Positions 23,813-32,746 of a DNA stretch of 51,284 nucleotides are shown piece after piece. The notes below the pieces were generated by a model. The model saw only the letters and a list, made by a program, of their open reading frames with translations. It was not told the DNA's origin and made no database searches. A program made the translations under genes and the position numbers. Every line of letters starts with the position of its first letter. Within the stretch, counting starts at the first letter, position 1. This DNA is from Bacteroidaceae bacterium (GTDB lineage Bacteria > Bacteroidota > Bacteroidia > Bacteroidales > Bacteroidaceae), in assembly GCA_017936265.1 (NCBI GenBank), contig JAGBFX010000042.1:1-51284 (forward strand). The letters run 5' to 3'.

Positions 23813-25072
23813 ATGGGTGGTTTTCAGGACATAGTGATATGTGTGGTGTTCCTGCTTGAGGTAGCCTTGCTCTCTTATCTGGAGATAAAGGCATGGAAAA
23901 CCATATACACCCCCCTTAACATTCTTATGCTTCCATATGTGATGATATTGCTCCTTTCAATATCCATTTCGGGTAATATGGGTTTCGTGGAGTTCCATTA
24001 TCCCAGCATAGTAATATGGTGCTGTGGCCTATTGCTCTTTGCGATACCGAGCATGGTACTTTCGTGTGTGGTGCAGAAAGCAGGGGTAAGCCTTGAAGGC
24101 CGTCTTCGGGATGATGGCGGTATGCCTGAAGTGTTGGTGTTTATTGCAGTTGCAGCTATCATGCTCTTTGCTTTCCGTTTTTACTCCATGCTTGGCGGTG
24201 CGCACCCGCTTGCCTCAGATGAGTTTGGCGAGGAATTCGCCGGAAAGGGGTTCTGGGGTCATCTCAGACAATTGGCCCTGCCAATCCTCATAATGGCAAT
24301 ATATTATGTCGGTAAGGGGAGAATGTGGCTGTGGCTCATTATTGTACCTATAATAGCAGTGGCATTCCTCTACCAGGTCAAGGGTTGGGTCATCATACCT
24401 TGCCTTTCGGGTATCATGCTAAGACTGTATACAGGAAAGACCAGACTCACGCTGAGTGTTATGCTATATGTCATCCTTGGAGCACTATTGATTTTTGCCG
24501 CGTCATATATCCTGGCATTGACAGTGGGCGAAGACAAGGAACTGGGCGAGGATGTCATATTCTTTATCTTCAGGAATATTGTCCACTATCTGACAAGCGG
24601 TGTTTTGGGCCTGAGCGTGGATATGCAGAACGGTTTTCCGGATGTTGGCGGCTTTGAACTGCTTGTTTCCCAGGTTGTTAATCTCTTTAATGTGGTAACC
24701 GGTAATGATGATCTCATTATACCCCTGAATGAACTGTACTACAATACAGGCTTTAATTTAACAAATGTCAGGAGTTTCTTCGGTACAATATATATAAATA
24801 CCGGTTATCTTTCATTTGCTCTTCTGGTCATGTTCATAAGTACCTGTATGTATTTGCTGAAAATTGCAACCCTGAAGTGTGGCAACCTGTTCATGTATAC
24901 AATATATTTCTTTGAGTGCGGGCTGTTGTTCATGGGATGGTTCGACTACTATTTTGCAAGTCTTACGGCACTTGAATTGCCGTGCATAATACTTGTCTTC
25001 TGGTTTATTGTCTATATTCTCCCGGGCCGGCGTGCAGGGAACAAGTCCGTCCAAACTGTAATGTCAGCATGA
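23813..25072 (+). CDS. Wzy-like repeat-unit polymerase
   Basis: A 419-residue inner-membrane protein with about ten to twelve predicted helices and a large periplasmic loop near residues 235-330. Sequence identity among Wzy proteins is low, so the call rests on size, topology and position between Wzz and Wzx genes. It would polymerise undecaprenyl-linked repeat units in the periplasm. Its stop codon overlaps the start of the flippase gene. O-antigen ligase is the main alternative. Confidence 0.7.
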   Translation: MGGFQDIVICVVFLLEVALLSYLEIKAWKTIYTPLNILMLPYVMILLLSISISGNMGFVEFHYPSIVIWCCGLLLFAIPSMVLSCVVQKAGVSLEGRLRDDGGMPEVLVFIAVAAIMLFAFRFYSMLGGAHPLASDEFGEEFAGKGFWGHLRQLALPILIMAIYYVGKGRMWLWLIIVPIIAVAFLYQVKGWVIIPCLSGIMLRLYTGKTRLTLSVMLYVILGALLIFAASYILALTVGEDKELGEDVIFFIFRNIVHYLTSGVLGLSVDMQNGFPDVGGFELLVSQVVNLFNVVTGNDDLIIPLNELYYNTGFNLTNVRSFFGTIYINTGYLSFALLVMFISTCMYLLKIATLKCGNLFMYTIYFFECGLLFMGWFDYYFASLTALELPCIILVFWFIVYILPGRRAGNKSVQTVMSA

Positions 25073-26325
25073 AAGGTCTCATACATAAATACCGCCATCT
25101 TTTGGAGAATTTTTTCTCCCTCTCGATACTTAATGCGTTGAATGTCCTGTTGCCATTGGTGACATTGCCGTATATACTGCATACGGTAGGCAGGGCAAAT
25201 TACGGAGTCTACTCATACGTGTATGTTGTGCTGCAGTATGTGATACTCTTTAGCACATACGGTTTCAACTTCTCGGCAACAAAGCAGATTTCGCAATGCC
25301 GTGACAACAAGGAGGCTGTCACCCGCATATATAATGCAGTAATTGTATGCAAGTCTGTTATTGCTGTAGCACTTTCTGCCCTTTTGTTGCTGTTTTCCCG
25401 TCTTGTATTCAAGGATGAGGCGGGGGTGCTTATGTTCTTTTACGGACTGGGTATGGTTGTTGGCGACATATTTACTCCTGTGTGGCTTTTCCAGGGTATG
25501 GAGAAGATGAAGTATATGACTATTGTGAATGCGTCGTCAAAGATTCTTTTTACCGTACTTATATTCATTGTTGTACGTACAAGCAACGATTTTCAGTTGC
25601 TCATCCTGCTAAATTCTTTCGGTTATATACTGGCCGGCCTCCTAAGTCTTGTTTTGGTACATACTCAGTTTAATATACGCTTTCACCGAATAACATTCAG
25701 TGACATTATCTTCCAATTCAAGGATGGCAGTGCAGTGTTCGGTTCTACATTCGGCATGAACCTCTATCGTAATGCTAATATCATAATACTCAAACAGTTC
25801 GTTTCTGATGATTTGGTCGGTTTGTATTCCGCGGCAGAAAAGGTTATTAAGGGTATTCAATCCATTATTTCTCCGGCGGCACAGGCACTATTCCCACATT
25901 TGAGCCAACGTTTCAAAGGGCTGTCTGTAATAGAATGTACTCGTCTCATACGCAAGATATCTTTGCCTTTTACTGCTGTGGTGCTTGTCGTCTCGTTGGG
26001 TGTCTATATCTTTGCACCACTTATTTCGGAATTGCTCTGTGGAAAGGAATTCACGGCTTGTGTGCCGTTCATACGCATTATGACTCTTGTCATCTTGTTT
26101 GGAGAAATAAACTATCTTTTAGGAATTGTTGGGCTTGTCAATATGAACGGTCAGACTCTGTTCTTCCGCTCGGTGCTGGTTACGGGATGCTTCAGCGTTG
26201 TCTTTATGTTGTTGTGCGTTCCCTATTGGGGGGTGACCGCAGCAGCTTGGGCAATGTCTTTGTCAGAGATGCTGTTGTTCTGTCTGTGCCTTTTTAGTCT
26301 ATACCGAATAAATGAACACAAATGA
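25069..26325 (+). CDS. Wzx-type polysaccharide flippase
   Basis: A 418-residue inner-membrane protein of the MATE/MOP superfamily with about twelve helices. It begins MKGLIHKYRHLLENFFSLSILNALNVLLPLVTLPYILHTVG, written here only to show the typical proline- and glycine-rich first helices: the diagnostic part is LLPLVTLPYILHTVGRANYG. It flips lipid-linked repeat units to the periplasmic face. ATG 25069 overlaps the polymerase stop codon (ATGA); an in-frame ATG at 24982 would lie deep in the previous gene and is rejected. Its own end overlaps the next glycosyltransferase by 4 bases. Confidence 0.92.
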   Translation: MKGLIHKYRHLLENFFSLSILNALNVLLPLVTLPYILHTVGRANYGVYSYVYVVLQYVILFSTYGFNFSATKQISQCRDNKEAVTRIYNAVIVCKSVIAVALSALLLLFSRLVFKDEAGVLMFFYGLGMVVGDIFTPVWLFQGMEKMKYMTIVNASSKILFTVLIFIVVRTSNDFQLLILLNSFGYILAGLLSLVLVHTQFNIRFHRITFSDIIFQFKDGSAVFGSTFGMNLYRNANIIILKQFVSDDLVGLYSAAEKVIKGIQSIISPAAQALFPHLSQRFKGLSVIECTRLIRKISLPFTAVVLVVSLGVYIFAPLISELLCGKEFTACVPFIRIMTLVILFGEINYLLGIVGLVNMNGQTLFFRSVLVTGCFSVVFMLLCVPYWGVTAAAWAMSLSEMLLFCLCLFSLYRINEHK

Positions 26326-27266
26326 CAGCAATTATAATACTTAACTGGAATGGTGCTGACGATACGTTGGCTTGCTTGGAATCATTGGCAGTAGCCGCTG
26401 GCGAATTTGTTGTGTATGTAGTGGACAACGGCTCTGCCGACGACTCTGTCTCCCGTATCCAATCATGGATTGACGAGCACAGAGAAGTGGATGTCCGCTT
26501 GGTTTCACTGGACAGGAACTATGGCTTTGCAAAGGGAAACAATATGGGGTTGAAGGCAGCAAGTAAATTGGCTCCGGATAACTATCTGCTCCTCAATAAT
26601 GATACAGAAGTAACCCCGGATTTTCTTGTGCGTTTACAGGAGTTCTCGGCGCGTCATCCACAATATCGTGTATTGACGCCAAAGATAAATTACTATTACG
26701 ACAAACAGAAAATATGGAATTGCGGCGGTAGACTCTTCTTCGGGTTCCGTAAATATTTTTATGCCGGATGTCCCGACTCAGCAGTCAAGGAGAATGGGCA
26801 TATTGACATCTCGTTTGTAACGGGCTGTGCACTATTCTTCTATCCCGAACTGTTGAATGAGCACGGACATCTGCTCACAGAGCGCTTTTTCTTCGGTGAG
26901 GAGGATTTTGAATTCTCTATGCGTATGCAGAAGGGCAATATCCGTGTGGCATGTGTCCTTGATTCTCTTATATATCATAAGGTTGGTGCTTCGGGAAAAA
27001 GGATGCACCGTCCCGGAAAACTTTATCTGCACTATCTGAACCGTTTTATAGATGTGCGTCTGCACAAACCTGCGCTTTTCTATACATTTTGGAAAATTCT
27101 GAATCTGCCTTTATGCCTGCGCCATTTTTACATGGTAAACAATTCGCTTGGATTGGCGTGGAGAATGATGGGTCGATTACTTGCCGATGCGGCGAGAAAA
27201 GACCGGGTTACCCGTGATGATTTTGAATCCTTAGTAATAAGAAATGATTATTTCAAGAATATATGA
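26322..27266 (+). CDS. GT2 family glycosyltransferase
   Basis: A 314-residue cytoplasmic or membrane-associated transferase of the rhamnosyltransferase/GlcNAc type. The GT-A fold starts with IIILNWNGADDTLACLES; the metal-binding DxD-like motif is LLNNDTEV near residue 95; and the acceptor-side motif EEDFEFSMR is near residue 195. It adds one sugar to the repeat unit. It overlaps both neighbours by 4 bases, so it is translationally coupled within the operon. Donor and linkage cannot be predicted. Confidence 0.88.
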   Translation: MTAIIILNWNGADDTLACLESLAVAAGEFVVYVVDNGSADDSVSRIQSWIDEHREVDVRLVSLDRNYGFAKGNNMGLKAASKLAPDNYLLLNNDTEVTPDFLVRLQEFSARHPQYRVLTPKINYYYDKQKIWNCGGRLFFGFRKYFYAGCPDSAVKENGHIDISFVTGCALFFYPELLNEHGHLLTERFFFGEEDFEFSMRMQKGNIRVACVLDSLIYHKVGASGKRMHRPGKLYLHYLNRFIDVRLHKPALFYTFWKILNLPLCLRHFYMVNNSLGLAWRMMGRLLADAARKDRVTRDDFESLVIRNDYFKNI

Positions 27267-28294
27267 AAAAGGAGATTTGGGGATTTAATCCTCCACCAAT
27301 AGGGGGAATTTCTATCTATTGCAAACGCCTGACAGATAAACTGCACGCCAAGGATTGCGGCATTGTTATGCGTGACTTTGCCTGCTCCGGGAGCGGTTGC
27401 GACTATATTGTGGATGTGAGGTTCAAGTTGCTTGAGTTCCTTAAATTGATTTTCGTCTCTAAAAAACTTATACACGCTCAATTTACCAATTTCTATTTGT
27501 TGATGATGCTTTACCTATGCGGGTGGCGTCATAAGATAGTGCTTACCTTGCATAATCGCCGATTGATACTTTTGAGCGGATGGAAACGATGGGTTGTGAA
27601 CCACCTGTTTAAACGCGTTGAATATGTGATATACAACGATCCCACATATACGCCTCTTTTGCAGGAAAAATTCGATATCGATGATTCGAAAATAGTAATT
27701 CTCCCAACTTATATATCTCCGGGTAATGATGAAATGAAAGGGTTGACTTCCGATATCACATCATTCTTGTCCCAGCACGAATATACAGTTTCGGCCAATG
27801 CGCACCGCGTGATACAGAATGTCTATGGCGACCTGTACGGAATAGATCAACTTATTTACATGATGGACAGGTTGGTCAACGAGAAAGGATTGGATGTTGG
27901 ATTGGTGTTCTGTATCTCTGAAATATTCAATCATGAATACTATAATGAGTGTTGTGCAAGAATAAAGGAACTGGGTCTTGAATGTAATTTCCATTTTGTG
28001 ATACAGTCACAGGTCAATGGTTTTGAGGTGTGGGCGGCTACCGACTTGTTTCTGCGTCCGACTATGTCCGATATGGAAGGAGTGTCAGTAAAAGAGGCGC
28101 TGCAATTCGGCACACCTGTAGTTGCCAGTGATGTGTGCATAAGACCCAAGGAGGCGGTGCTGTATAGAACAGGTGATGCTGAAGACCTGTTTGAGAAAGT
28201 ATATCCTTTGCTGCAGCGTAAATCACGTGTTACATATAACCCAGAAGTGATAGTAGAGGATGAAATCCTGCGAATATATTCATTGTTCAGTTGA
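27263..28294 (+). CDS. GT4-like glycosyltransferase
   Basis: A 343-residue GT-B fold protein. The N-terminal acceptor-binding glycine motif is PPIGGISIYCKRL. The C-terminal donor domain contains the remnant TMSDMEGVSVKEALQFGTPVVASDV (residues about 265-290), matching the E-x7-E region of GT4 enzymes. It should use an NDP-sugar to extend the lipid-linked repeat unit. It overlaps the previous gene by 4 bases, and its TGA overlaps the next ATG by one base. Confidence 0.8.
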   Translation: MKKEIWGFNPPPIGGISIYCKRLTDKLHAKDCGIVMRDFACSGSGCDYIVDVRFKLLEFLKLIFVSKKLIHAQFTNFYLLMMLYLCGWRHKIVLTLHNRRLILLSGWKRWVVNHLFKRVEYVIYNDPTYTPLLQEKFDIDDSKIVILPTYISPGNDEMKGLTSDITSFLSQHEYTVSANAHRVIQNVYGDLYGIDQLIYMMDRLVNEKGLDVGLVFCISEIFNHEYYNECCARIKELGLECNFHFVIQSQVNGFEVWAATDLFLRPTMSDMEGVSVKEALQFGTPVVASDVCIRPKEAVLYRTGDAEDLFEKVYPLLQRKSRVTYNPEVIVEDEILRIYSLFS

Positions 28295-29922
28295 TGTTTG
28301 TTCTTATGTCTTTGTCTAGATATTATCATACAGTAAAATATCTGAAATCGGAACAGATTTTTTTCCAGATATTCTACAAGTTGTCTGCTCGCCTTCGTCG
28401 TTTATTTGGACTTCGGGAGAAATATGTTTTGTATAAGCACGGAAATGATATAAAATTCCTCCCTTTCCCTGAAAAAAGAGAGTCATATAAAGGTGATGCG
28501 ACTTTTGAATTTTTGAATCTTTCTCATAGATTCAGTGGCGCGTGGGACGATCGTTCGTTGGGTGACCTGTGGCGTTATAATCTCAATTATATGGATTTTA
28601 TACTGCAACCAGGCCTGGATATGCATGATGCGATGTCATGGATTGAGGATTTTATAGATGCAGTGCCAAGGAATGCGATTGCGTCCGACCCCTATCCCAT
28701 TTCCTTGCGGGGAATCAACTGGATTAAATTCTTGTCAAAGAATCGGCTCGATATCCCTACGGAACAACTCGTCAAAATCGACACTTTCCTATATTCGCAA
28801 TATCGTGTCTTATGCAAGCGTACAGAACGCCATTTGCTTGCAAACCACTATTTGGAGAATGGCTTTTCATTGTTGTTCGCGGCTGTATATTTTCATGATC
28901 CTACCTTTTGGAAAAAGGCAAAATATATAGTTGAAAGTCAGTTGAAAGAACAAATCATGAATGATGGCGCTCACTATGAGTTGAGCCCGATGTATCATTG
29001 TATTATTCTTGAACGTGTTATTGATTGTTGCAATCTTTTGCATTGCGTTGATGACACTCTTTTTGATGGCCTAACCGGACTAAGAACTGCTCTTTGCGAA
29101 AAAGCCTCTCTGATGTTGGCCTGGCTCGATGCTATTGTTACCAAAGATGGTAGTATCCCGTTGTTGAACGATTCTGCCAATGGTGTAGCCCTGTCACCGG
29201 CAGCTCTTCGTGAATACGCGGCGCGTTTAGGTCTGAAATGGGACAAGGGCATTTTGGGTGATAGTGGCTATCGGCATGTTGTATCTTCTCATTATGAGGC
29301 AATACTTGATATGGCACCACTTGGCGCATCGTATAATTTGGGGCACGCTCATGCTGATAGCTCTACATTTCTGTTATGGGTAAACGGGAGCGAATTGATT
29401 GTGGATACCGGTACATCAACTTATAATTCCGGCAAGCAAAGGGATTATGAGCGTTCTACACGCGCACACAATACTGTGGTTGTTGATGATGAAAACTCGT
29501 CAAACGTGTGGGGGGCTTTCCGTTGTGCCCAGCGTGCAAGAACAATTATAAAGAAAGATGGTCCGGCTGTATTTGCCATAGAACATGATGGTTACCTCTC
29601 TAAAGGTATGAACTGCAACCGTTGTTTTGTGTGTAATGAAAACTCGTTTGAAATAGAGGATAGTGTCTTGGGGCAGAATAAATTCAGAGTAGAGGCTTTT
29701 TTCCATTTGTCACCCGATGTGCAGGTGGTGAGTGTAGAAGATAACCGTGTGGTTACAGACAGGGCCGTATTTAGCTTTGAAGGACATCACTCATTGCACT
29801 TGTCATGTGTTGATGTTGCAACTGAATATAATTTGTTGAGTCCCTCACAATGTATTCAGGTTTGTTTTACAGATAAATTGCATACAACAATCAATGGATT
29901 TGGGGCTATTCTTGGAAATTGA
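28294..29922 (+). CDS. Heparinase II/III family protein
   Basis: About 542 residues without an evident signal peptide. The N-terminal alpha/alpha-toroid region (about 60-300) is followed by the heparinase II/III beta-sandwich domain. Its core LGHAHADSSTFLLWVNGSELIVDTGTSTY (segment around residues 350-380; key residues H, H and D) matches lyases for uronic-acid polymers. Such proteins are frequent in exopolysaccharide loci and may edit or depolymerise the chain during assembly; a transferase role has also been suggested for some. ATG 28294 overlaps the stop codon of the previous gene (TGATG); TTG 28291 and ATG 28306 are alternatives. Its presence hints that the polymer contains uronic acid. 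Confidence 0.85.
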   Translation: MFVLMSLSRYYHTVKYLKSEQIFFQIFYKLSARLRRLFGLREKYVLYKHGNDIKFLPFPEKRESYKGDATFEFLNLSHRFSGAWDDRSLGDLWRYNLNYMDFILQPGLDMHDAMSWIEDFIDAVPRNAIASDPYPISLRGINWIKFLSKNRLDIPTEQLVKIDTFLYSQYRVLCKRTERHLLANHYLENGFSLLFAAVYFHDPTFWKKAKYIVESQLKEQIMNDGAHYELSPMYHCIILERVIDCCNLLHCVDDTLFDGLTGLRTALCEKASLMLAWLDAIVTKDGSIPLLNDSANGVALSPAALREYAARLGLKWDKGILGDSGYRHVVSSHYEAILDMAPLGASYNLGHAHADSSTFLLWVNGSELIVDTGTSTYNSGKQRDYERSTRAHNTVVVDDENSSNVWGAFRCAQRARTIIKKDGPAVFAIEHDGYLSKGMNCNRCFVCNENSFEIEDSVLGQNKFRVEAFFHLSPDVQVVSVEDNRVVTDRAVFSFEGHHSLHLSCVDVATEYNLLSPSQCIQVCFTDKLHTTINGFGAILGN

Positions 29923-29961
29923 TTTTGCAATCAAATGATATTTAATCGTATTTTAGAGCCG

Positions 29962-29987
29962 TTGGTAAAGTAAAATGATTATTTTTG
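29962..29987 (+). promoter_or_regulatory. Possible internal promoter before the two-domain oxidoreductase
   Basis: TATTTTTG at 29980-29987 matches TAnnTTTG; TTGG at 29962-29965 could be the -33 element. The gene starts 22 bases later, so the oxidoreductase may also be transcribed separately. Confidence 0.5.
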
Positions 29988-30008
29988 TAGGTGTAAGCAT
30001 TATATATT

Positions 30009-32129
30009 ATGAAACAGATTATACAGGATTTGAAGTCGGGTAAAACCATTTTGGAAGAAGTTCCGGTTCCTAATGTAAAGGCTGGTTGCGTGCTTGTCAG
30101 GACAACTCGTACTCTGGTGTCTCTTGGTACTGAACGCATGTTAGTGGAATTTGGTAAGGCAAATCTTATAGACAAGGCTCGTCAACAGCCCGATAAGGTA
30201 AAACAGGTTTTGGATAAACTGAAAACTGACGGTATATTGCCTACATTGGAGGCAGTGTTCAATAAATTAGGTCAGCCCCTCCCTTTAGGCTATTGCAATG
30301 TCGGACGTGTAATAGCTGTTGGCAAGGGTGTTACAGAATTTGTTGTAGGTGACCGAGTTGCATCAAATGGTAATCATGCCGAATATGTGTGCGTACCAAA
30401 GAATCTTGTGGCAAAGGTTCCAGATGATGTAAGCGATGAAGAAGCTGCTTTTACGGTTATTGGTTCTATCGGCCTGGAGGGAATCCGTTTGTTCAAGCCT
30501 GAATTGGGAGAAACAGTAGTCGTGACAGGCCTGGGCTTGATTGGATTGGTTGTTTGTCAATTGTTGCTGGCCAATGGATGTCGTGTAATCGGTATCGATT
30601 TTGACCAGCAAAAAGTAGACATAGCCAATGCAAAAGGTGTTCTGGCAATAAATCCCGCTAATGGCATCGACCCTGTGAAATATGTGGCAGAGGTGACAAA
30701 TAATGTCGGCGCCGATGGAGTTATAATTACAGCTTCGGCAAAAACAGATGATATAATGCATCAGGCTTGTGAAATGTCCCGTAAACGTGGACGTATAATC
30801 CTTGTTGGTGTTGTAGGTCTTAATCTGCGTCGTGACGATTTCTATAAAAAGGAGCTTACATTCCAGGTTTCTTGTTCATATGGTGCAGGACGTTACGATG
30901 AAGATTATGAGAACAAGGGACACGACTATCCGTTGCCGTATGTTCGTTGGACAGAGAAACGTAACTTTGAGACAATTCTGCATGCTATCTCAATGGGTGG
31001 GCTTGATGTGAAATCGCTTATTACAGAAGAAGTGGAACTTCAGGATTATATTGATATATATGGAGATATGCGTAAGCGTGGCTCTATTGCATCGATTCTT
31101 AAATTCCCCGAGGAGAGCAAGATTGAACGTGTCATTCCGATCGAAGGCTCTAAGTTTAAACCGGGTAATGGCAAAATTGGAATTATTGGTGCCGGTAATT
31201 ATACATCGAGCACCGTTATACCGGCTCTAAAAGCAGCAAAAGCAAATATTAAATATATTGCCAGTGCAGGAGGCCTTAATGCAAAGATACTGGCTAAAAA
31301 AGTTGGCGCAGAATGTGCTACATCTGATTATCATGAGATTCTAAATGATAAAGAGGTAGATATGGTAATTGTTACTACGCGTCATAATATGCATGCAAGG
31401 ATGGTAATTGAAGCATTGCGCGCAGGAAAGAGCGTTTTTGTAGAGAAACCTTTATGCCTGAACAAGAGTGAGCTTGAAGAAATAAAGGACGTATACAAGT
31501 CGGTTCCTGAAGGCGTGACGCTTACTGTCGGTTTCAATCGTCGTTTTTCGCCATTTGCAACCAAATTGAAGCAGCTTGTCGGTGATGGTCCAAAGAATAT
31601 TGTGGCTACAATGAATGCCGGTTTTATTCCTTCTGATATGTGGGTGCATGATTTGGCTGTCGGTGGCGGACGTATAATCGGCGAAGCATGCCATTTCATT
31701 GATCTCTGTTCATATATCGCAGGCAGTCGTGTAACTGCTGTGTGTATGAATGCGATGGGTGTTAACCCTGAAGAAAATACAGATAACGCAACAATTATGC
31801 TGCGCTATGAAAATGGTACAAATGCTGTTATCAACTATTTTGCCAACGGCTCAAAATCATATGCAAAAGAACGAGTTGAGGTATACTCGCAAGAGCGTGT
31901 GCTTGTCCTGGACAATTGGCGTAAGTTGCAAGGATTTGGAGTGAAAGGTTTTTCCAAAAAGTCGGCAGCTATGGATAAGGGACATAAGAACGAGTTTATG
32001 CTTCTTAATGAGCGTATGCTTAAAGGTGGTGATGCGCTGATCCCGTTTGACAGCCTTGTTAATACTACATTGGCTTCTTTTGCTGCGATTGATTCTTTGA
32101 AAGAAGGCAAGTGGATTGAGATTCGATAA
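30009..32129 (+). CDS. Two-domain oxidoreductase: zinc-type alcohol dehydrogenase plus Gfo/Idh/MocA
   Basis: A 706-residue cytoplasmic fusion. Residues 1-370 are a medium-chain dehydrogenase: PLGYCNVGRVIAVG, the NAD(P)-binding glycine motif TGLGLIGLVVCQLL near residue 178 and a substrate-binding C-terminal part. Residues about 390-706 are a Gfo/Idh/MocA oxidoreductase with GIIGAGNYTSSTVIP, the KPL motif in VFVEKPLCLNKSEL, and GGGRIIGEACHFIDL at the active site. Such fusions are recurrent in polysaccharide loci, commonly beside heparinase-like genes, and probably interconvert keto and hydroxyl groups on a nucleotide sugar. The substrate is not known. It is the last plus-strand gene before the terminator at 32151. 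Confidence 0.87.
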   Translation: MKQIIQDLKSGKTILEEVPVPNVKAGCVLVRTTRTLVSLGTERMLVEFGKANLIDKARQQPDKVKQVLDKLKTDGILPTLEAVFNKLGQPLPLGYCNVGRVIAVGKGVTEFVVGDRVASNGNHAEYVCVPKNLVAKVPDDVSDEEAAFTVIGSIGLEGIRLFKPELGETVVVTGLGLIGLVVCQLLLANGCRVIGIDFDQQKVDIANAKGVLAINPANGIDPVKYVAEVTNNVGADGVIITASAKTDDIMHQACEMSRKRGRIILVGVVGLNLRRDDFYKKELTFQVSCSYGAGRYDEDYENKGHDYPLPYVRWTEKRNFETILHAISMGGLDVKSLITEEVELQDYIDIYGDMRKRGSIASILKFPEESKIERVIPIEGSKFKPGNGKIGIIGAGNYTSSTVIPALKAAKANIKYIASAGGLNAKILAKKVGAECATSDYHEILNDKEVDMVIVTTRHNMHARMVIEALRAGKSVFVEKPLCLNKSELEEIKDVYKSVPEGVTLTVGFNRRFSPFATKLKQLVGDGPKNIVATMNAGFIPSDMWVHDLAVGGGRIIGEACHFIDLCSYIAGSRVTAVCMNAMGVNPEENTDNATIMLRYENGTNAVINYFANGSKSYAKERVEVYSQERVLVLDNWRKLQGFGVKGFSKKSAAMDKGHKNEFMLLNERMLKGGDALIPFDSLVNTTLASFAAIDSLKEGKWIEIR

Positions 32130-32150
32130 TATTTGTATAAAACCAATGTG

Positions 32151-32190
32151 TTTTGGCAAGGAGTTTACTTCTTGCCAAAATTGTTTTGTT
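32151..32190 (+). terminator. Terminator of the main exopolysaccharide operon
   Basis: TTTTGGCAAG (32151-32160) pairs with CTTGCCAAAA (32171-32180), a perfect 10-bp stem followed by a T-rich tract. It lies 22 bases after the oxidoreductase stop codon, between convergent genes. The rest of 32191-32299 shows nothing definite. Confidence 0.75.
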
Positions 32191-32299
32191 ATATTCTATA
32201 TATGACAAACGCAAGAACCAATTATATTGACTTGCCTACAACATCATCTTCATCCTGTGCTATATGGTAAAAAGCGCAAGCAAAGGGCATAATGCCATT

Positions 32300-32743
32300 T
32301 TAATATTTCTTTAGGGATATGCGTGTCTTCTCCGAACTCAACACCAAAGAACTTCTGTTTAGTTCTTCTACAGCAAACGTGTTGTACAACTCGTACAGGC
32401 CAAATTTTTCAAGTTCTGATAATGGGGCCTGCTTGCCGTTCCTGTCGAGGTAGATGCGGAAATCTGTCATATATATCGAGTCGTTCTCGTGAGTGAAATA
32501 TGCAATATAATTCTCTTTTGACTGTCCTGTCGGGGTTTCTGGTGATGTATATGAAACGAGAACAAGTTCTCTTTGGAACGAGTAGTATATGTCGCCTTTG
32601 CAGCGGGTTATGTCGCCCGTCTGCTTGTCCTCAATGCTTTTCACTTGCCAGAAACCGTCCAGGTCTCCGTTTACAAGATAGCTCTCGCACGATGTAAGTA
32701 CGAGGGCGAATAACGTCATTATAGTATATATCTGCTTTCTCAT
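32300..32743 (-). CDS. Small lipocalin-like lipoprotein
   Basis: A 147-residue predicted lipoprotein: the signal peptide ends in the lipobox LTSC near residue 19. The mature part begins with DLDGFWQVKSIED and continues as beta strands, resembling the Bacteroidetes lipocalin-like families with a leading GxW motif. It starts 3 bases after the wzi stop codon, so the two are co-transcribed from the promoter at 34312. It may help Wzi or the outer-membrane end of polysaccharide attachment, but that is inference from position. Confidence 0.7.
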   Translation of the reverse strand: MRKQIYTIMTLFALVLTSCESYLVNGDLDGFWQVKSIEDKQTGDITRCKGDIYYSFQRELVLVSYTSPETPTGQSKENYIAYFTHENDSIYMTDFRIYLDRNGKQAPLSELEKFGLYELYNTFAVEELNRSSLVLSSEKTRISLKKY

Positions 32744-32746
32744 TCT

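Noticed and set aside
24982-25068. Upstream ATG for the Wzx flippase
   Set aside because: It overlaps the polymerase gene by about 90 bases and its residues do not resemble a Wzx start; the ATGA overlap at 25069 is typical.
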